A DNA stretch of 64,000 bases from assembly GCF_041296385.1 (NCBI RefSeq), contig NC_091023.1, forward strand, positions 12,524,924 to 12,588,923, given 5' to 3'. The notes beneath the pieces were generated by a model. That model ran no database searches. It worked only from the letters and a program-made list of their open reading frames with translations, and was not told the origin of the DNA. The DNA comes from Aphelocoma coerulescens (lineage: Eukaryota > Chordata > Aves > Passeriformes > Corvidae). The translations under genes were made by a program, and so were the position numbers. Positions 1-13,253 of the stretch are shown one piece after another. The stretch's first letter is position 1; each line of letters begins with the position of its first letter.

Positions 1-3000
1 TTGTGAATATCATACTTTATTTTCATTGGATGTATTTTGAAAGGTTTTTCAGCCTTAGGATAATCTCTGGAGTCTTTTGTTCTTGAAGCATTATTCTTTC
101 TCATCTATATCTTTGCTTTATATGCACTGACATCCTAATCCTGCCAGATCAGAGATTTGTAATCTTGTTCTTGTGGAGCATTTAAGTACTAATGGCTTTA
201 TAGCAGCAGAACTAAAGAGCTGGCACCTTTTAGTATAGACCTGCAGAACAAGGACTTCTGATTTGTACAGAGCTGAGCAAGGGATATGCAAGAGTAATGC
301 TGGTTTATAACTATGGCAACAAGCAATGGGTTGGTCCTTAAAAGTCGCATAGTTTGCCCTGTTATGTGCTATCATGCTTACACTGGCAAATCTTCCCTCA
401 GCAAAGCTCAAGACTGCTCACCCCAACTGAACTTTTGTTTCTCTCCTCCTTTCCCATCTCTGTTATCTCACAGGCAGTTGGCTACAGGCTGGAGACTCAT
501 CCATGCACTCTCTTTATGGGCGACGGTGTAAAATCTGGGCTTTAGTACGCTTTAATTCAGAAGCCTGGGTGAGTTTTATCACATGTTAATCACTCCAGCC
601 ATATCTATATTCAATGAATTTTGAGGTTTTGGTGCAGGATTGTCCAACCTTGATCTCACAGTGTAATTGAATTTTGTCTGTATTACTAGTGTATCTCAAG
701 ATAGTTCTTCTAGGAACTATCCCAAAATTAGCCTACTTGCTTTCTTTATTTTATATTTCCCTTTTCCTTTTCTTTTTCCACTCTCTTTATATGCATCCTG
801 CATGCATGCTTGTATGAGCAGGGACTGATACCACTAAGCGGTGTATAAGGTGGTATTACACCTTTATTAGATTAATGTATATCACCAGAGGTTTTAAGAA
901 GTTCATTGAATCCATTTGAAAAGGAGATGACTTATATGTATAACTAACAGAGGGCAGAGTCTTCAAGTATATTTTTATTACAGATTTTCACATCTTGTCT
1001 AATTATATATATTACACTTAGCATGAATAGTTCATTCTAAATCATCACAGACAAATGTGTGTGTGAATATTATATGACATATGATTGTTTCTTTTGCTTC
1101 TGGACTCTGAGATGAGAATTAGAAATGTTTCTTCATATGGCTAATCGCCTAAATCCACAGGATCTAATTTATGTGGCTGAGTATGGATTCAGCAGTCTAG
1201 TTTTAAGCATCTGTTTTTGGCTGTACTGATCTTTAGCATTCTTTTCTTATTTTAATGAGGAATTTAACCTTTTAGTTGCTACTTCTTTTCAACTGGGCTC
1301 ATTTCAAAAGGAAACGGTTGCACACTGTTTCATGCAAACAGTTCTTTTTCTTCATATTCTCCCTGACACCAAAATAATGACACATGAATGTGTGCCATTC
1401 TTTTTTGGTCACAGGACCAGATAAAAAGTAGTCAAAATCTATGTTAATGTTTTTTTGTTCAGCTTTAAGTAGTTTTCCACTGTCCTTTTCACACAGCGGA
1501 ATAAACCAGACCCGTCTGACGCAGAGCCAAGGATAACAGTAATGCCTCCTCTGTCTTCTCCATTCTCCTCCCTCTCTCACAGAAATAAGAACAATATATT
1601 TCTCTATTATTTGGTAAGCCCAAACAAGTTAAGGCCCTGCATCAAATATTTTTTGAGCCTTTTAACATTTCTGAAGTATGATAACGTATTTAGTGTTGAT
1701 AATGTGACAAATAGTTTACTTATGTCATGCTTGTAAAAGTTTCCGTTGCCTTTATTGGGGTTGGAAACACTGCCAGAATGCCTGAGTAATCACTAGAACA
1801 GCTATTGGGCTGCAGATGAAGTCAATATTTGCTTGTGCTTCAAGTTGTGGTTATGTTTGTGTGGGAGCTTAAAACAGTGTCAATAAATGATATGAAGCCA
1901 TCTTTATGTGGAACACAATAGTAACTAAGGCAGTGTTCACTGTATTGTAATCGTACACAAGAAATATGCTCCTTACTCACTTTCTTCTGAAACATGACAC
2001 TTTAAATGTGAATTTACATGATTTTCACTTTAATAGTGAAGTCTCAAGGGTTTAAAGAGTAAAAAAACCTTAAACTAAAACTTACTATTCCAGTTTAACA
2101 AATCTGGCCAGAAAAACCTTTTTGTTGATGTTCCGGATTACTTTTTAAATTGTTTTCTCTTCACATTAGAAGCCCAAATAAAAATACATGCTGGGGTGCA
2201 ACAAAGGAAAAAATTTTGAGGTGTATCTGAATTCTAGCTTTTGGTCTAGATTTCGCTTTTGGAGAGGATATTAGGGATGAGGGGACTGGAAGGGTCATAT
2301 ATTCAGTGCTCATTCCTGCTGCTGGCAAGAGGAACAAAGCAGGACTTCTTGATATTTTAATTGTACATTGAAGTAAGAAGGTGGAGTGGAATAGGGAGGG
2401 AAGAGACTCTGATAGCATATACTGCAACACAAATTTGCATACGTATGCGATCTCTGGGGTATGAACAGCAGCTTTCACAGCCATCTGTTCTTTTGTTGGG
2501 GCTGCAGCAACTTGCATCAGTTTCAAATATTCACTGATGTGGGCTAAACATGTTTAATAAACCCCTGCTGAAACCATAGGTTATGGGAAGTCAATCCCGT
2601 ATTGTTCCTAGACAAATCTGGATGATTATTGTGGTGTACATCCAGTCAGCAGGCTTTTGTCCAAGCTTTTTTATGGGGAAGATTGTGGCTGTTTTGACAT
2701 GTTTATCTGCTTGTATTGGCATATTTGGAGATCAGGGAGTTTTGTTGCAGGGAGAAGGAGGAGTTCTGCTGTAGCTGGGGTCAAGAGCTCTGCTCTTTTA
2801 AGTGGGCAAAATCTAGGGAGGGAACAGAGGTTAACAATGTGATGTGATATTTCTTTAAAAAAGAAAAATGGGTTTGAGAAGGATACAATCAAAATATCTC
2901 TCAAACTCAACCTCTGAAACTCTGGTGGTGTCCGAGAGCTGACTTGGACTGTCCAGTCTTTAGACTAGGAGTTTGTAATTGTCTCTTATATGCCAGCCAG

Positions 3001-6000
3001 CCCCTATGGCAAGAGGGTTATGATGCAGATATCTGGATCTAAAGCACTCTGCATCCCTTCAGATAAAATCCATCTCTGTTGTTGTTCCTATAAATTAATA
3101 TTAGGAAAGGATTTAGCCCAGATCCTCTCTTATTGAATTTTACCAAGTCCCTCAAGCAAAACATTCAAAACAAAAAAGATTGTTAGAATGCTTGAAGGTG
3201 ACTTGCATTGGCTATTGATTATTCTCTGTGATATGGCAAAGGATGGGCCCCTTGGCTTCATTATAATTATGCCTTTTTTACTTTTGCTTGTCTCTGTTGT
3301 GTGTTGTCACCACCCCTCTTTCAGATTCCTGTCACATTTCTCATTCTGGAAATATAAAATATTCAGGCAGAAAACCTAAATTGAATGTTACTTTCTGGGG
3401 GAATACTGGCTGGAACATATTTTGTCTTCAGACTCTTACTTTGCGCTAACATAGGAATGGGAAGATAATAGTTTTATATTTAGTTGGTGTTAGCTTTCTC
3501 GCAATTTCTGATTTTCAGTAGTTACCTCAGATTTCAGAGTATCTATCTGTAACTGTGAATGTGTTGTCAGAAGTTGCTAAGAATTATGTGTAAGTGTGAA
3601 AACTTAAGTATCAATATTTTTAATCAAACTCATTCTTAAATTATCATAGGTTGTAAATAGGTATCTAGTTTGCCATTGCAATTTTTCCAGTGATGTCCAT
3701 GTTGGAGAGAACTATGACCACTCTATGACCCAGTGACCAAGATTTGGCTCCAGGAGGTGTTTCAGTGTCTAAAATACAGCAAAAAGACTGAGTTGCAGAA
3801 CTCAAGCAAGGAAATAATTCTTCAGAGCTGAAAAATGTCAGGCTTATATTTTTTCCTAAGCTTATATTTATAAATTTCTGAGTGCAACGTTGTCTTTTGA
3901 ACCTCCTACCATAATTTTCTTATAGGTGTTTAATCTAAGGAATGTGAAGTATTACTCCATGACTAGTGGTTCATTTAAGAAAGCTCTGAAGAGGGTGTAA
4001 ATGCAGTTGCCTTACTTGCAGACATATAAGCAATATATGGCATCTTAAAACACAGGAAGCTCCTTATCAAAATAAATGGCATGGTGACTATTTGTTTCAT
4101 ACTAAAATCAACATCTATGAAAGGACTAATAAATTCATGACTAAATGAGAATCTTTCAATCATGCACAATCAAGCTTTATGTAGCTGCTGAAAATGCACA
4201 TGGTAAATTCAAACTATTTTGACTATTTGTGCTCTGCAGGATTGTTATCATATAAGAATTAAGACTTTGTCAATCCAGTTAAAAGAAAATTAATTTTTCC
4301 TAACCGTGCAATTATGAAGATGATAGTTTGATATAGTTTGGAGGAAAGTGTAACTGATGATTGCTTTTGATGAGAGTGACTTTATCTCTGTGTCCCTTTT
4401 TTCAGTGGATCCACCAGTGTAGAAGGCAGTTTCTGGAATTAAGTATCAAAGTTCAGCAATTTGAAGTTGCTTAATTAATGCAGGCTATCATAAGTCAGTC
4501 ATCCGGTAGCTGTATGAGCATAACCAGTGTGATGAAGATTTTCAGACAGTGTTTTGAAAGATATTTTTGATTTACAATTGGTTGCCAAAGGTTTTTGTAT
4601 TCTTGCTGTCCCCATGCAGCTGATCAGACCTCAGTGGAGTTTTGTGCTGTGTAACTCTTAGAAAATCAATCAAAAACTAAATAAAGGGACTTGTTGCATT
4701 GGTAACTCATTCCATTTAGTGAGGGGTTAAAAAGGAGAGCTGGTGCTCTTGAACACCAGCCTGCAGTAGCTGGAAGAAACAGGCAAACCCAAAGATGTTT
4801 GAGTAGTCTTTGAAAGGGATTTGGAAGAGTAAGTGTTTGCAATAAATATTTTGGTTTAAACCTAGATAGCATCTAGTTACATAGAAAAATTAAATGTGTG
4901 TGGCTGATTTGTATTTAATCATGAAGCAAGCCAAAGTCACACCGATGAACAAGCAGTTGTGCATGCACAATTTAAGCCTGTAGGTAATGAGAACTGGAGA
5001 TTTTAGGTTCTGGGATTAATCTGATTTTGTGTTCTAATTTGCATATTAATGAACTGGCACAATCATTTACATATATGACATGATCTCTAACATCAGGTCT
5101 TAGCCTAACAACATATTTCCTCAGCAAGGAGCCAAATGACTGTGCTTTAATCTTGCAAATGCTGGAAGCCAATGCACTAGAATTAGATAAAATCTCTGTA
5201 CTGTGAGTAACTGGAGGAAAGTGACCCTGCCACCTTTCCGTCTGTAAAAGCTGTTTGTAATTTCTTGGAATGACTCCCTTCCCACAGAGATCATATTTGG
5301 AGATAATATTGAAGATTAGCACTCCTACGTGTCTTAGGTCAATGCTCTTTTGTAGCTGGATGTCCTTCTGTGTTCTCTGTAGTTCAAATCCTGGAGCAAA
5401 TTGGACCAATAACTTTGTTCAGCAGCCCTCTAGAAAGGCTTGTCTTTAGCTTCCTTTGGGAAGAGGCTGATTCACTCCCAAGAGCTGTCATGTTAGGGTG
5501 CTTCCTTTAAAGTGGTGACAAATCCCCCCTTCTATCCACCCCCAGATTCACAAGCCTGGGTTCCAGAGGCCTGTGTGTGCAGGCTGTGCCTGGGACTGGC
5601 AGGAGGAGGGCTGGGAGCAGGAATGAAGGGCTGCCCAGAGATGGGATGTGGTGAGGGACAAAATCTGGATAGTAACGGTGGGGACTGTGTGCTGTGAGGG
5701 GCCCTGTGTCTGGAGCAACTGGGAGACACAGTCCCACCAGTAGACTTGTAGACTTTTTTGTGGGATTCATGGTTCGGGAATACCGAAGAAGTGGCTGTGC
5801 CTCTATTTTTGAATTATCTCCTTTTCCCAAAATACTGTCCTTGTTTTTATTTGTCACAATAAAATTTCCTTACTTTTCACAGTCTATTATAACTAAAGAA
5901 ATTCAGTCCTACTTTGGTCCATCTCCATGTACTGCTTTCCCTGGATTCCTACTGTTTGTTCTTCCCAATTGTTCTTGTTGGTGTTTGGCTGCAGTCTTTA

Positions 6001-8504
6001 GTCTGGGTTTGTATTGAAAAAGTGAAGCCCAGCTTCTGCCCCAGTAGGTTTTCAGAGATGAACGCACCACAGACTTTTCAGGACTCAGAAAAGACTATGT
6101 GTAGAACTACAAAATGTCACTAGAATAGAATTATTCTGATTAACTCAGGACTTTTTCTTGCATTTTTATACTGTTTTGAAGGGCCTGAGATAAAAAACCA
6201 GGCAGTGGCTGCTACTCTGCATCTAGAAAAACAAGTAGGAGGAGGAAGTGGAAAGGAGAAGCACATTCAAGCCTTTGCTTTAAATGGTGAAAAGTTTAGA
6301 TGGAAATAAAGGATGTTTCTTGGTACCTTACCTGACCCAGGAAGAAATGAGACTCAAAAAACTGATATACAAAATGTAATGAATATGACTGACATGAATA
6401 CTTGTATTGTTTGGCTGGTGTGCTGCAGAAGGGTGTTTTTAATTTTTTTTTTTGTTTGTCTATTTGTTTTATTTTTGTTCATTGTGTCAACGAAGTCTGG
6501 AATGTTAATGTTTTCTGTGAGATAATGAACAGCTGCTTAAGGCTTATTTTCTTGCTTTTCTAGTGAGATTATTGTTTTGTTAGATCTTTTAGTCCCTGTA
6601 GAGTTGACAAGAGGTGAAGTTTCATTGTTACAGTTTGTTTAGGAGCTCTAAACATGACCTAGGATTCTACTTAGGTATAATAAGTATGGAACAAAAGCAC
6701 AGATGCTACATCCCCTCCTGCTCACCTCCAAATGTTCTGCATGTAAATAATACCTCCCTTCCCCCCTTCCCAAAACAGGAACTCTGGTTTTAGTTCTAGT
6801 ATTTTCTGGTTAGGATTCGTTGCTACAGCTCTTTTCTGCACAGGAATGTTTACAGACCGTCCTGACACGACTCTCGGTAACGGAAGTTGCTGCTTCTGCT
6901 TTGGGTAGTATTCAGCTGATTTAGTTAAGTACTTAGCTAATACTGTCCAACAGATCAAACCCAAGCAGTAAGGTCTGGTTTTGTGGTTTTTTTTTTTTCT
7001 GTTCTGTTTTGGGTTTTTCTCCCACTCCCTTCATTCCCTCTCTTAGAAAGTGCTACCCAGCTCCTGGCTTTACTCAGCTTCACTGACAGCAGTGGAGCAA
7101 TGAAGCCTTTTCAGAGCCAGCAGAACAATGGGTTGTAGTCAGATACTTCTCACTGGAGTTTTATTTGCTGTAACAAATATATTTGGGTCCCCTCATCAAA
7201 AGTTCAGGCTTTTATTTATTGGCAACGTAATCCTAATCACCAGGACAAAAGAACCCTCCGCATGCTGGAGGACTGAGCCTAAACTTGGTATCTTTTGACC
7301 AGAAGAATGTCATTTAAATTGCTGCATGTTTGAGGATTCTGGCACATCCTAATGTCTCATGTTTGTTTTAATATCTTAATGAACCCCAACAACATAAAAT
7401 AATCTCAATTAGTAGCTAATAGGAAATAAATCTTTATTGTTGTCAGACAAATGTATTCCAAGAGAAACACAAATATTCTTCCTAGCCTACTGAGACATTT
7501 GATAATAAAATGTTTCCTCAGTATTTCCCTTTGCATTAGCCTGTATTTAACTGTCTGATCTGTTGAGGATCCAGCCAGAATGGGGGAAAACAGAAATGCA
7601 TGACACTTAGGGTATTATATTTTCTTCATTTTCTAAGGTGCTGAACTGTCTTTCAGTAGAATTTGTAATAATGTTCCACCAGTCCAGCCTTTTTTTGTAA
7701 ACTATTGAAAGCTTATGAGTGGCTTCATGCCTATTTCCCATGGCAGAAAACTGTGTTAAAATTAATGCTCACATTACACTTCAGAAGAAGATTGATACAA
7801 TTTTTTTTAAGATAGGATATTCTGTTTAGATCCACATAACAACACTTGTCATTTAAGTAATGGGCTTGCCTGGTACCTCATTAAACACCTTTTATACTGA
7901 AAGATGGCAGAAAATGGCAGCATAAGAAATAACATAGGCATGACTAAATAAGACCATTTTCTAGAATGCTTGAAAATTGGACTAAATGCACTGTCTATGA
8001 AGGACAGATACCAAGTCTTGTTGCAATGGGCTATGTCAGAAATAGGCTGACTGATGGGACCTGAACTGCCAGATGTACTGAAAGATATAATATACTTATT
8101 GTTTAATCATGTGGATAGAGCAGAAGATGGAAACATTGAGAATAAGAAGATTACAGTAAGAGCTACTGCTTAATCTGAGCAATAGCCTCTGAGGCTTCTT
8201 AATCTACTAGGGGAATTGTATAGATGCAGTAAGTCTGACAAGACAAATAAAAGAATAAAGAATCTTGTAAGTAAGTGAAATTATAGATTTTAATTTCTGT
8301 TATTCTTCAAGGGATTGAGGAAAGGGAAATAAAAAGAAGCATGAGAAAAAATGTGCTCTATATTACTGCTGTTCATGTTGTAGGAAACATGAGTGAGTCT
8401 ATGATGTGCCATTTTTTGCTTTTGGAAGCATATGAATTTCAGGCTTGGAATCCCCAGCTTTGACTGAGGAGCCAAGAGGACTGTGCTGCTGATTTACATA
8501 GTTT
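1..8504. other. AT-rich non-coding stretch
   Basis: I see no supported gene here. Open frames are short and look like chance. The longest, 145 codons on the minus strand at 4972-5409, has no recognisable domain, no repeats and no splice context. A modestly GC-richer patch lies at about 5520-5760 (G-rich on the plus strand, with overlapping open frames on both strands that reflect composition, not coding). Short T runs occur, for example near 6440 and 6985. No repeat family could be named from the bases. Confidence 0.6.
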
Positions 8505-8536
8505 GTGGTGAAATATTGCCGTGGTGAAATATTGCC
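8505..8536. repeat. Two-copy 16-bp tandem duplication
   Basis: The 16-bp unit GTGGTGAAATATTGCC occurs twice with no gap at 8505-8520 and 8521-8536 and is followed by a partial third copy (ATGGTG). The two copies are identical, which points to a fairly recent local duplication, probably by replication slippage. No function is implied. Confidence 0.9.
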
Positions 8537-11500
8537 ATGGTGTCAGGAAGCCTCAGCTAGGTCTGAGGAAAATGTGGTGAATACCTGTCCCTGTCCCACA
8601 GGGCCTGGGGTTTAAAAGTTTGCAAGAAATTAAAGGATGTAAAGACCTGCTTGAGGGGCGTATGGCTGCTGCCCCTAATGTATGTTGTGTAGGCAGGACT
8701 GAAGTAGCTCAGTTTTAACCAAGGCGGGTGATGTGGGGTGGGTGGGAGTGGAATGAGGAAAAAACCAGTAGGTCTTAACATGCTGATCCTAATAATGTTA
8801 AAAACGTAAACACACTTAAAAAAGCCATGTTTTTCAATGAGCATGCTTGTGTGGGAATATATCAATATTATACTTGTGGCCACAGAAACCAGGACAAATA
8901 AATGCAACTAAATGTCAGTAATCTACTAGTAGGTACAGGGACCTCAGATAAAGCTTTCCCTTATGTACTGCAAGAATACACTGCTTATTGTAATGTGTTC
9001 GGAAAATCATAAATTAGTGTAATTTTTACAAGCTAGAGAATCATATAAGCTATTTATAATTATTAACATAAATCAGTAATGTTGGAATCTGTGTAAAGAG
9101 TGCTTTTCTTGACTCATCTGTCATTCAGTTGTAGAATAGCATGTTTACTTAAACAATTCCAGCAACTTTTAAATGTTCTAGGAAACATCTAAATTACATC
9201 AGAAGGAAAGGAATTTTAGGAAATTTAATTAGATACCAAAGCATGCAGGTGCTTGTAATTTAATTGCTGAAAAAGGAGGGATTGCTAAACATTAATAGTT
9301 TTATTTTTATTCATCAGCTTTTGCTTAATGCACGGTGGTTCCATGAATGCTATGTAGCAGAGTTTTTAGCAGAAATGTTAATGAACAATGCAATAGACAG
9401 TTAAAAATTACAAAGGCTTTTAAATCTTCTAAAGTCTATGGTATGTATATGATGCAATAATTTAAATTCTTCTTCATATTATGATGATGATGATCCTGGA
9501 AAGATTTCTATTCCATCCAAGTTCAGAAAATCTTGTGCCTTAAATGAATTCCTGCAGTGTTGAAGACTTGTAGGTCATAAGCATTCAAACAATATAAGCC
9601 TAAAAAAAAAAATCACTTCTACTATGCTTTCCTTGACACGTTTTAAAACTTTCAGCTTCAACTTCTTTTGCTTTTAATTCCTCTCAGTCCTATGCTCTTC
9701 TTATCCCTTCGTCTTCCTCTCATCTCTCTCTCACCGCGGGTCTGTGCATTTTTCTGAGTTCCTGACTACAAAAGCCTGGCTTGAGTTGCCTCTGGAGGAA
9801 GTGGTGAAAGGAAGCATGACTGTACTATCATGGGGAACCACAGAAACTTAGGATCCTTCTGTGGCTGCTGAAAGTGATGGCCAGAAATCATCTTTGTAAT
9901 TACAGTAAACATTCATAGGATTTAGCAATTGAAGATAATTGTTCTCTCTCCTAGATGTCTTTGCTTGTAAAGCGAGGACTTAAGAGTTCTTGCATTAAGT
10001 CTATCACTTTCCAGGCCGTAGCCACTTCCCTATCAAGAATAACTTCAGGACTCATTCTTTAAGGTCTAAAAAATGAATCTAAAATAGGTTTAATTAAAGC
10101 TTGTAGAACTAATGATTTCATCTCCCCTTTCCTTTCTATCTATTATCACAAATAGTGGGGAAATATCTTCCCCGGGAGGGGTAACACCAGTTTGTTGGTT
10201 CACTTACTGCCATTCTGACTTGCCTGAGTTCAGTGCTTTCAGTACAGATCCATTGTCACTGCCAGGGAGTGCCCTGCAGAAAGCAGCAGAACAGGAATAT
10301 TGTTGTATTTCACAGTTAAATGTAGTAGGACTCCATTCATCCTGAGAGAAATTGTTCTGATTGTGGTATTTGGACAGTCATTTTAGAACATGAAAGTGTT
10401 TCTGTGTTGAAAGATGAGAGGAAGAGTATATTAATGAAAAGACGGTTCAAGGTTAGTTCACTTCCCAAGCATTTTGTGACTGAATGATTACTGAAAAATA
10501 TTGTTAAAAGCCTTCAAAGCCACTCATCTCACTGCAGTTGGTGCCACTGGAGCTGGTGTGTCTGAGTGGCTCTGTGGGTGTTTGTGCTTGGCCAGCTTTG
10601 CAAACACAGTTCCTGTAAAAACCCACCTATTTTCTGTAAGTGCCATTTTGATATCCAAGAGTTTCACACTAATACTGATCCCTCTATTATTACTTTTTTT
10701 TGGTAAAAACTAACTATATGAAAATATCAGAGAAAAGGTTTTCAGTTTCAAAACTGTGGTACAGAGGAAAAAAATTATTTATTTTCATACTATTTTTCTT
10801 TTAATTTGGTTATGCCTCTTTAAAATTAGAACTATAATAAAGAATGAACTAATAAGGAATGATTAAATATTAGGTACCTATAATCATAAACTGCTTTTCT
10901 ATCTGTATTAAGCTTATTGCAACAAAACACACAAAATATTTTTATTTCAGGACAAATGAGATGAAGGAAAAATAGATAATGTGTAAAAAAAGTTACTCAA
11001 TTATCTGGATACAAGATCCTGAATAATTACTATGCAAGCACCAACACAATCATTCATTCTCTGATTGTTTTGGTTTGTCAGTTCTTGGTCTTTATATAAG
11101 TAATTCAGAAAAATATAGCATCCACAGGATTATAATATTCAAAACAGGCTTTGAACCTCTGATCGTGCAGGCTTTTAAATGTTTATCTCCAAATAATGGG
11201 AGTAATCAACACAGTACAGACAACTCTTTGGCCTATAGTATGAGCAGAGTCAAGTTTTCTCTGGTTGTTAGTATCATTACTTAAATCAGATATGAATAAT
11301 CATGTGCTTAAGACTTATGTTAGCAGGGGCAAAATGAAGCCAGATGATTTAAACTGGGTTTTTGTGTGTTGATAGGCATTGTGATTATGAACAAAATTCT
11401 CAATAAACTTATATATAAAAATCTTGCTTACAAATAAATGTATATAAAATTATTTTATTTCTGTATGTTGTTATTTTCAAAAGAGATGCAGATAGAGGAT

Positions 11501-12805
11501 CTGGAGAGGCAGATGTCATTCCTGAGACATTGATACACTTTTGCAAGTTAATTCTGTGAACATTTTGTAGAGCTGGGCATGGTAAGGTTTCATTGTAAAG
11601 AATCTTTTCCTACCCTTACCTTAAGGCTCTTAGCGTACTGTGATACAGAAATGGGAAACCTTTGGTTTGCTTCAATTTGTTACTGAATTCATATAAGAAA
11701 TTCCCAAAACAATGAACAAGGAATAAGTGCTTGCCAGTTTTTATTCTGATGTGGTGATCTTTGAATTCCTGTCTAAATACTGATGCAATGGAGAGTCATG
11801 TCCATCAGCTGTGCAAGAAATTTACAGTTATAAAGTGCACCTGTTGTACTCTTTCTGTTCCCTCTGCCTTTGTGGGAAAAAGTTGTTGATCTGTGGCTGT
11901 TTTCATGGAACACTGTACAGCTGGGAAGATCAATCTTTCTTGCCAACTATTTAATTTCTATCTTTTTGTGCTGCATAGAGTTGAAGTGTTTAGTTTGATA
12001 ACTCAAGTGCTTTTTTTGCTTGGTCTAATTTTACTTTTTTTTTGTCAGGGGAGCGTTGGGCTCCAACGCTTGTTGTTGGGCTTTTGTTTTGTTTGGAGGT
12101 TGTTTGTTGGCTTTGGTGATGATACTTCTGTGGAAAAGTCCAGTTCAAAACTACATATTTAAAGCCAGGAAAAATATTTTTTAAAAAGATCCTGAAATAA
12201 ATATGTCATGTTATGTTTAAATGCAAATAAGTATCCATCAGTGGAATCTACAGTGTTTGCTTTGTAAACACAGAGTCAGGGTGGGTAAACTGACAAACAA
12301 TTGTTTCCTTACACCACTGAGAATTATATCAGTGAAGATTCAGTTCATTTATGTCTTTGATAAAACCAATGGAATATTTCCCATGTCCCACAGCTGGTAT
12401 TCTGAAGAAGGGAGATGAGGAAGACCTTATCAGCAAAGACTTGAGAAGCCATAAGCAAAATGCATGTAATCAGCTCCCAGGAACATTCCAGTCATTTAGT
12501 GCCCCTAATCAGGGTTTATGGTTCAGTGAGATCAGTGTGAAGGTTACTAAAGTCATTGTGAAATAACGAAAAGTGGGGATAGTTAAAGTAGATTTGTAGT
12601 AATTTGTGATATGTGGTTTTGCAATTAACTTGTGCTGTTTTCTATTTATGATCACAAAAAACACATTGATTCTGTAATATTGATTGGCACATAGCAAATT
12701 GAATCTATTTACCTAATCTTCTTAATAGTCTCTGCATTAGATGGGGGCAAGGCAGCTGAATATAAGAAGGTAAATCAAAGCAGCTGTCTGCTTCCATTTG
12801 TGACA
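8537..12805. other. AT-rich non-coding stretch
   Basis: No gene is supported. The longest frames are about 60-116 codons and lack family signatures. A short ATG-type microsatellite (about 4.7 units) sits at 9481-9494. A small GC-stem hairpin at 12052-12070 is listed separately. The 12000-12120 area is rich in TTG and TTTG words, giving a T/G-biased plus strand. Confidence 0.6.
12052..12070. other. Short perfect hairpin (8-bp stem, 3-nt loop)
   Basis: The left arm AGCGTTGG (12052-12059) and right arm CCAACGCT (12063-12070) are exact reverse complements around the loop GCT. Each arm carries a CpG, which is uncommon in this CpG-poor region. It lies just downstream of a T run. It could fold in DNA or RNA, but at this size it may be chance. 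Confidence 0.85.
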
Positions 12806-12890
12806 TATAGAATTCTAGGCTAGAAGGGGTGTTTCACTGCTGGTCAACTTATTTCATAAGGCAACCTAAAGAGACACTATGAGAGAAAAG
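12806..12890 (-). repeat. Possible worn CR1 3' tail
   Basis: The plus strand reads with the layout of a complemented CR1 3' end: an 'agaattctaggctagaaggg' block resembling the usual 'agaatcataggttggaaggg' motif, then a segment like the 'ggtcatctagtccaac' motif (here ctggtcaact). The match is partial and from memory of the family, so this is a weak call. If real it is a minus-strand insertion, old and truncated. A repeat-library alignment would settle it. Confidence 0.25.
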
Positions 12891-13223
12891 CTCTTGTTCA
12901 TCAGAAAACAGCTTTAAAATTACTGCCATAAAAAAATCCCTGAAAATCACTGGTTGGAGTAAGATGAATTAAGATTTACATCATAGTTAAGTCTCATTAA
13001 GTTTCATTATGTTTCTTATGTTCTTACTGAAGATTTATAAGAGCCATTAACTTACATGTTGCAATTCTATGAAAATGCATACTTCTGAAAAGAAAAATGG
13101 TTATTTTTCTGGTTGGCTTAATGCCAATTTATATGTGGCACATATTCAAAGCTTTTATAACTTTGTGCTCTAATCATGTCCCAGGTTCTATTCCTTACTG
13201 TACAGTTAAGCTGATAAAGTTGT

Positions 13224-13253
13224 TCTTGGCTAGAAAGATGTTTCTAGCCAAGA
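13224..13253. other. Perfect 13-bp inverted repeat with 4-nt loop
   Basis: The left arm TCTTGGCTAGAAA (13224-13236) and right arm TTTCTAGCCAAGA (13241-13253) are exact reverse complements separated by GATG. A 13-bp stem with no mismatch is longer than expected for most chance hairpins in a given kilobase. It is too short for a typical microRNA precursor, and no open frame or repeat boundary was found at its edges. Its origin is unknown; a templated-repair (quasi-palindrome correction) event is one possibility. Confidence 0.9.

Noticed and set aside
4972..5409. 145-codon open frame on the minus strand
   Set aside because: No domain, repeat or splice context was recognised, and a frame of this length is expected by chance somewhere in 64 kb on six frames.
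5520..5760. GC-rich patch as a CpG-island promoter
   Set aside because: It is G-rich but has very few CpGs and no adjacent transcript evidence, so it does not qualify as a CpG island.
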